A stretch of 64,000 nt of DNA from Anoplolepis gracilipes (lineage: Eukaryota > Arthropoda > Insecta > Hymenoptera > Formicidae), in the NCBI RefSeq assembly GCF_047496725.1, contig NC_132983.1, positions 2,498,001-2,562,000 of the forward strand. The letters run 5' to 3'. Under the pieces are notes generated by a model, which was given only the letters and a program-made list of their open reading frames with translations, was not told the DNA's origin and did no database searches. The position numbers were made by a program, and so were the translations under genes. Shown here piece after piece: positions 60,223 to 64,000 of this stretch (the stretch's first letter is position 1; each line of letters opens with the position of its first letter).

Positions 60223-60494
60223 ATCTGACAAGAGAAACGCGCGCGGACCGCGCGCGAAAACCGTCGTTTGTAGAAATAGAAATAACATCGTACTACGCAT
60301 ATTTATGTTTACACTATGTCTACGTACAACACATTCAACGTGTCTCATAATAACTCCAGATGTGTCAGAATATGAATCTATATGTGTGTAATAACGATCG
60401 ACAAATCATAATCATAATTTTTCTCACAGCGAATTAAATTCTCATTAATCTCTAATAAATTGTAATTAAATGCGATCAGTGTAAAGGTGAAACG

Positions 60495-60513
60495 CTATTT
60501 ATGAGTAAGACTG
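60495..60513 (+). repeat. Dispersed repeat, copy 2 (CTATTTATGAGTAAGACTG)
   Basis: Identical over 19 bases to the copy at 58539-58557; the flanks differ. Confidence 0.8.
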
Positions 60514-61258
60514 TAACTATCGCGAAAACGATATAATAATATAATAAAGACATATCATAAAAGATACTAGTTTAATTGTCTGACATTGTAGAAATTTCTA
60601 TGTAAATATGTTGCGTGCAACTTGGAGCAATGTTTCGAGGCTATGTTTATGTATAAATAAATCATGTGTCCCATAGCAAACTATTTGATGTTATCTTCTT
60701 AATTATTTGCTTGACAGACGCTTGCGCTAGTTCTTACATTCGTAGGCACCTTCGAGAATCTGTACATAATCGACAAATATTGTACGAATTGTAAATCTAT
60801 TTGTAAATTATGTAGCAATTAGTTTGTTAGTTAAATTGTATTTTGCTTCTCTAAATATGTAGTATAATTCATATAAGTACACAGTTCTCGTTATCCTTTG
60901 TACGATCTCATCAAATGATTTTGATTTCATGGCGCGTACATCACGTTATTCTCGCGAATGTTTTAGCCAATAACAATATCTCTAAACTCCCCTCATAGTT
61001 TCGCATATTATCCAAAAGAAACAAATAATGTATTATTCCACATATCGCAAATGCGTGTAATGGCAAAATTTTCATCAATTTATTATCAATGCGTTATCGG
61101 CTTCTTAAACGTACCAAATTGCGCGCAATGTACGATAAGGGGAAAGAGAAAGATTCCTCCATACTGTACATATCATGTGCCATAATTCATTTACCATACT
61201 TTGTGTCCAACTTTGTTCCAAGTACCTACTCAATTATAAATATTATAGTACATAGTAT

Positions 61259-61264
61259 AATAAA
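61259..61264 (+). terminator. Candidate distal poly(A) signal
   Basis: AATAAA is followed within 40 bp by a T/GT-rich stretch (gatgttattgataattttattg). It could be the distal end of a long acj6 3' UTR, 9.5 kb past the stop codon. AATAAA is common here, so this stays tentative. Confidence 0.25.
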
Positions 61265-64000
61265 GTAAACCTTGATGTTATTGATAATTTTATTGTATAC
61301 CTTTCACTTTCCACTTTCCAAATGTTTAAACGCTCAAAGATATGTCTGAGAAAAGAAAATATGAGAATGAGAAAAAGACGCGAAAAACGAATAATACAAA
61401 TTTTAGATATCGGAATGAAAATCAGTTGGATGGTTACAGTGAAGGAAAGAAAAGTCTAAAGTTTATACGCCATACAAAGAGATTAGATTTCTAATAAGAG
61501 ATCTTTGGGGATACATATATATATATATATATAAATATTAAATATATACATACACAAATTTCATAAGATATAATAATTTTCAAAGTATTAAATAAAAGTG
61601 AGAATCAGTATCGCACATTTGCATCTGAATTGCACAAAATCTCTTAAATTAGATGTAAATAAATTATAAAAATGTAGATTCACAAACATTGTAAACGCTT
61701 ACTGAATATAAAATATATCTTATTAAAATAATATTATATTTTATTAAATAAATTCCTTTTTCATCGAAACTATTTCATTCTTTAAAAGAAAAAAAGAAAA
61801 ATAGAATTATCAGGGGGAAAAAATTATTATCAGGGGAAAAAAAGGGAAAAGATAAAATATCTTTAAATTTATTTTTATACGAATGAATTTACATTTTCTT
61901 TTCGCGTTATCCACAATAGCAATAATCCCTTTGTCTATTAGTTTCGTGAAATGCGTGTTGTACAAACAGACCGACAATAGCTATGACCGCGGAAAATAAG
62001 TATCGCATGCAATGTTTTTATTGAACCAAATCCAGACATTGTGGCACATTGCGTGCTACACCACATCGTTGCGTGGAATTATAAATTTATACTGGGCAGG
62101 CACGTGTATGCCGTTAAAAAGATTATTTATCCAAATCAGAATATCATGCCTGGCGACTCGCATTTCACGCGAAACGAATAGCGCGTTTCATACCAGCGCG
62201 ACACAAATGATATTTTCTTTGATAAGCATCAAAACTAAGAGATAAATATCACCCGAAGTAATTCGCATCTTTTAAGTTAATTAGGTTAACTTGTTCCTAA
62301 TTTTCTGTTGTCCTAGTTATATATTGTTCTAATTTTCAAGAATTATACTCGCAAATCAAAATTAAAGCGTGGTTTCGAAGTCAGGCACCTGTTAATTATC
62401 TGGAACGGAAATTCTTTTTTTGATAATTAATTGTACAGCTAACATTATCAACATCTGATACACTTTTGTCACAGCTAAATAATATGATACTATATGTATA
62501 TATCCACGTCCATTACAAATAATGCAATTAATTATTACGCATCAAATAACTGTCTATTATGCTCTTTGTTAGAATTTCGATATATTTACGTTTAATAAAT
62601 ATGAATTACATATAAAAAGGAGAGGAAAAAATCTACAAACAGATATTTTCGACATGTTGCATTACAAGAGTAAGAGAGTTATAATATTAACTTTATTAAT
62701 TTAAAAAGTTAACTTAAAAACTAAAATTTAAACTTACACTTTATATATGTATGTCTGGCATGATTCTATTTTTACTTCTATTAGTTAATTTAAATGCTGT
62801 CAGAGATGAACGCGTCTCTAAATTAGCTCCCGTCGAGAGATTAATTTGAATCCTCTCAAATTTAAGCATGAAAAACAAAATTATTAAATAAGTAACGAAA
62901 AATTGATAGAAACTGTTTTATACATTATTAAAATTATAACAGTAATATTTTAATATATAGTATAACAGAACGTTTATCTCCAAACATATATTGAGCTACA
63001 AAACACAATTGCGCGTATTTGCAAAGTTGCGCTGCGTTGTAGCGCGTGTTGTATTGAATTCTACCGCATAATTATCTATTTCGCAGGTAAATCATTATAC
63101 AACCGTGATCGATTGCAAGTGAATTTTACAAGGGGCAACGTTCAGCAGCAAGACGAAACGATGTAGTTACTATGTAGCCGCGAGCTATTGAAATTTACTT
63201 GCCTCAACAATATCTACGCGTATGCGTGATTCGTGAACAATTAGAAAAATTATTGAAAACAAACGACGCGTATAATTGGAAAAATATAATTTTTCTGCGA
63301 GACCAAAAAACCTCTACAATTGAGTAGGAAAGTTATATTTCGAATTAAATGTGACCTTAAACGTCGATAAAATTGTATGTATGTCATTAAATGTAATTTA
63401 GCTTTAATGATCTACCGGAAGTTCTTAAGTTCTCATTCGTTATTTCATTGTATTAATATTGACACGAGATCGGAGCAGTTGGTTAATATTTGTCCATTGA
63501 GAATAGACAAACGGGCTAATTTTAGGGGAAGTCAAAAGCAGGCAGTAGAACAAAATAAAAAACAAGATTTGTTTGCAATTTTTATGCTAGCTTAATTTCA
63601 ATAAGCAGTAAACAATTTTTATTTACAAAAATACTGCCATAATTCTCCGAATATTAACGTAAAAAAAAAAATATATATATATATAGTTGGATAAAGTATA
63701 GTCATATCAAATTTAAATTTTTATATCATTTTTAATCTTTCAAAGGAGGGAAAATCGCTTTTCAAACTCAATATTACTGAAATAAGATGCTTAGTTGGAA
63801 ATTGATGTAGAACAAATATATAAAAAATTGATAGCGTAATTAAAAATTCTCTATTTCTCTAAAAAAAGAGAAAAGCCTCGTAAATCAGTTACTTGAAACT
63901 GATCTGAAATAATCTGCTCGATACGGTGACGATAAGTCCGTGACTAAGAAAAAGCCGCGAGGGAAATGAATTTACGGTATCTGCTGATTAATTGGCACGA

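Noticed and set aside
61806..61848. ATTATCAGGGG plus A-run direct repeat
   Set aside because: Two short copies beside A-runs, with no further structure.

Overview
This is a window of a eukaryotic, AT-rich, intron-rich nuclear genome. It has GT-AG introns of up to 27 kb, many AT, GA, GT and homopolymer tracts, and GC-rich islands only around exons and a few other spots. The one gene I can identify is acj6 (abnormal chemosensory jump 6), the insect POU class IV / Brn-3 transcription factor, on the + strand. Its sequence matches the insect type of this family and the genome style suggests a hymenopteran, probably an ant. That species-level guess is an inference.

Layout: 1-8860 is upstream DNA with no recognised complete gene. 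It may hold the last exon and poly(A) site of an unidentified upstream + strand gene (about 1151-1640), a 3 x 35-bp tandem repeat, two clusters of POU/homeodomain-type sites and a 210-bp terminal-inverted-repeat element. From 8860 to 10267 is a GC-rich promoter and 5' leader zone. acj6 coding exons lie at 10268-10429, 37530-37586, 45742-45930 (or 45948) and 50986-51750. They are separated by introns of about 27.1, 8.2 and 5.0 kb, all in phase 0. The spliced product is 390 aa, or 396 aa with the downstream exon 3 donor. It has an N-terminal segment, a POU-IV box, His/Gly/Ala-rich linkers, a POU-specific domain and a POU homeodomain. From 51751 to 64000 is 3' untranslated and intergenic DNA with very long GA repeats and a thrice-repeated 13-mer.

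No tRNA, rRNA, CRISPR or viral gene was seen. Most of the window is intron or intergenic DNA, so the interest is in splicing and cis-regulation: an in-frame alternative donor in exon 3; a piggyBac-like MITE (TTAA target site) lying in tandemly repeated intron sequence that ends 12 bp before the DNA-binding exon; candidate autoregulatory POU-IV sites; a triple TTAATTRTCTAT module in intron 1; and a promoter-like GC island inside intron 1. I did not find a convincing, wholly new multi-gene system.
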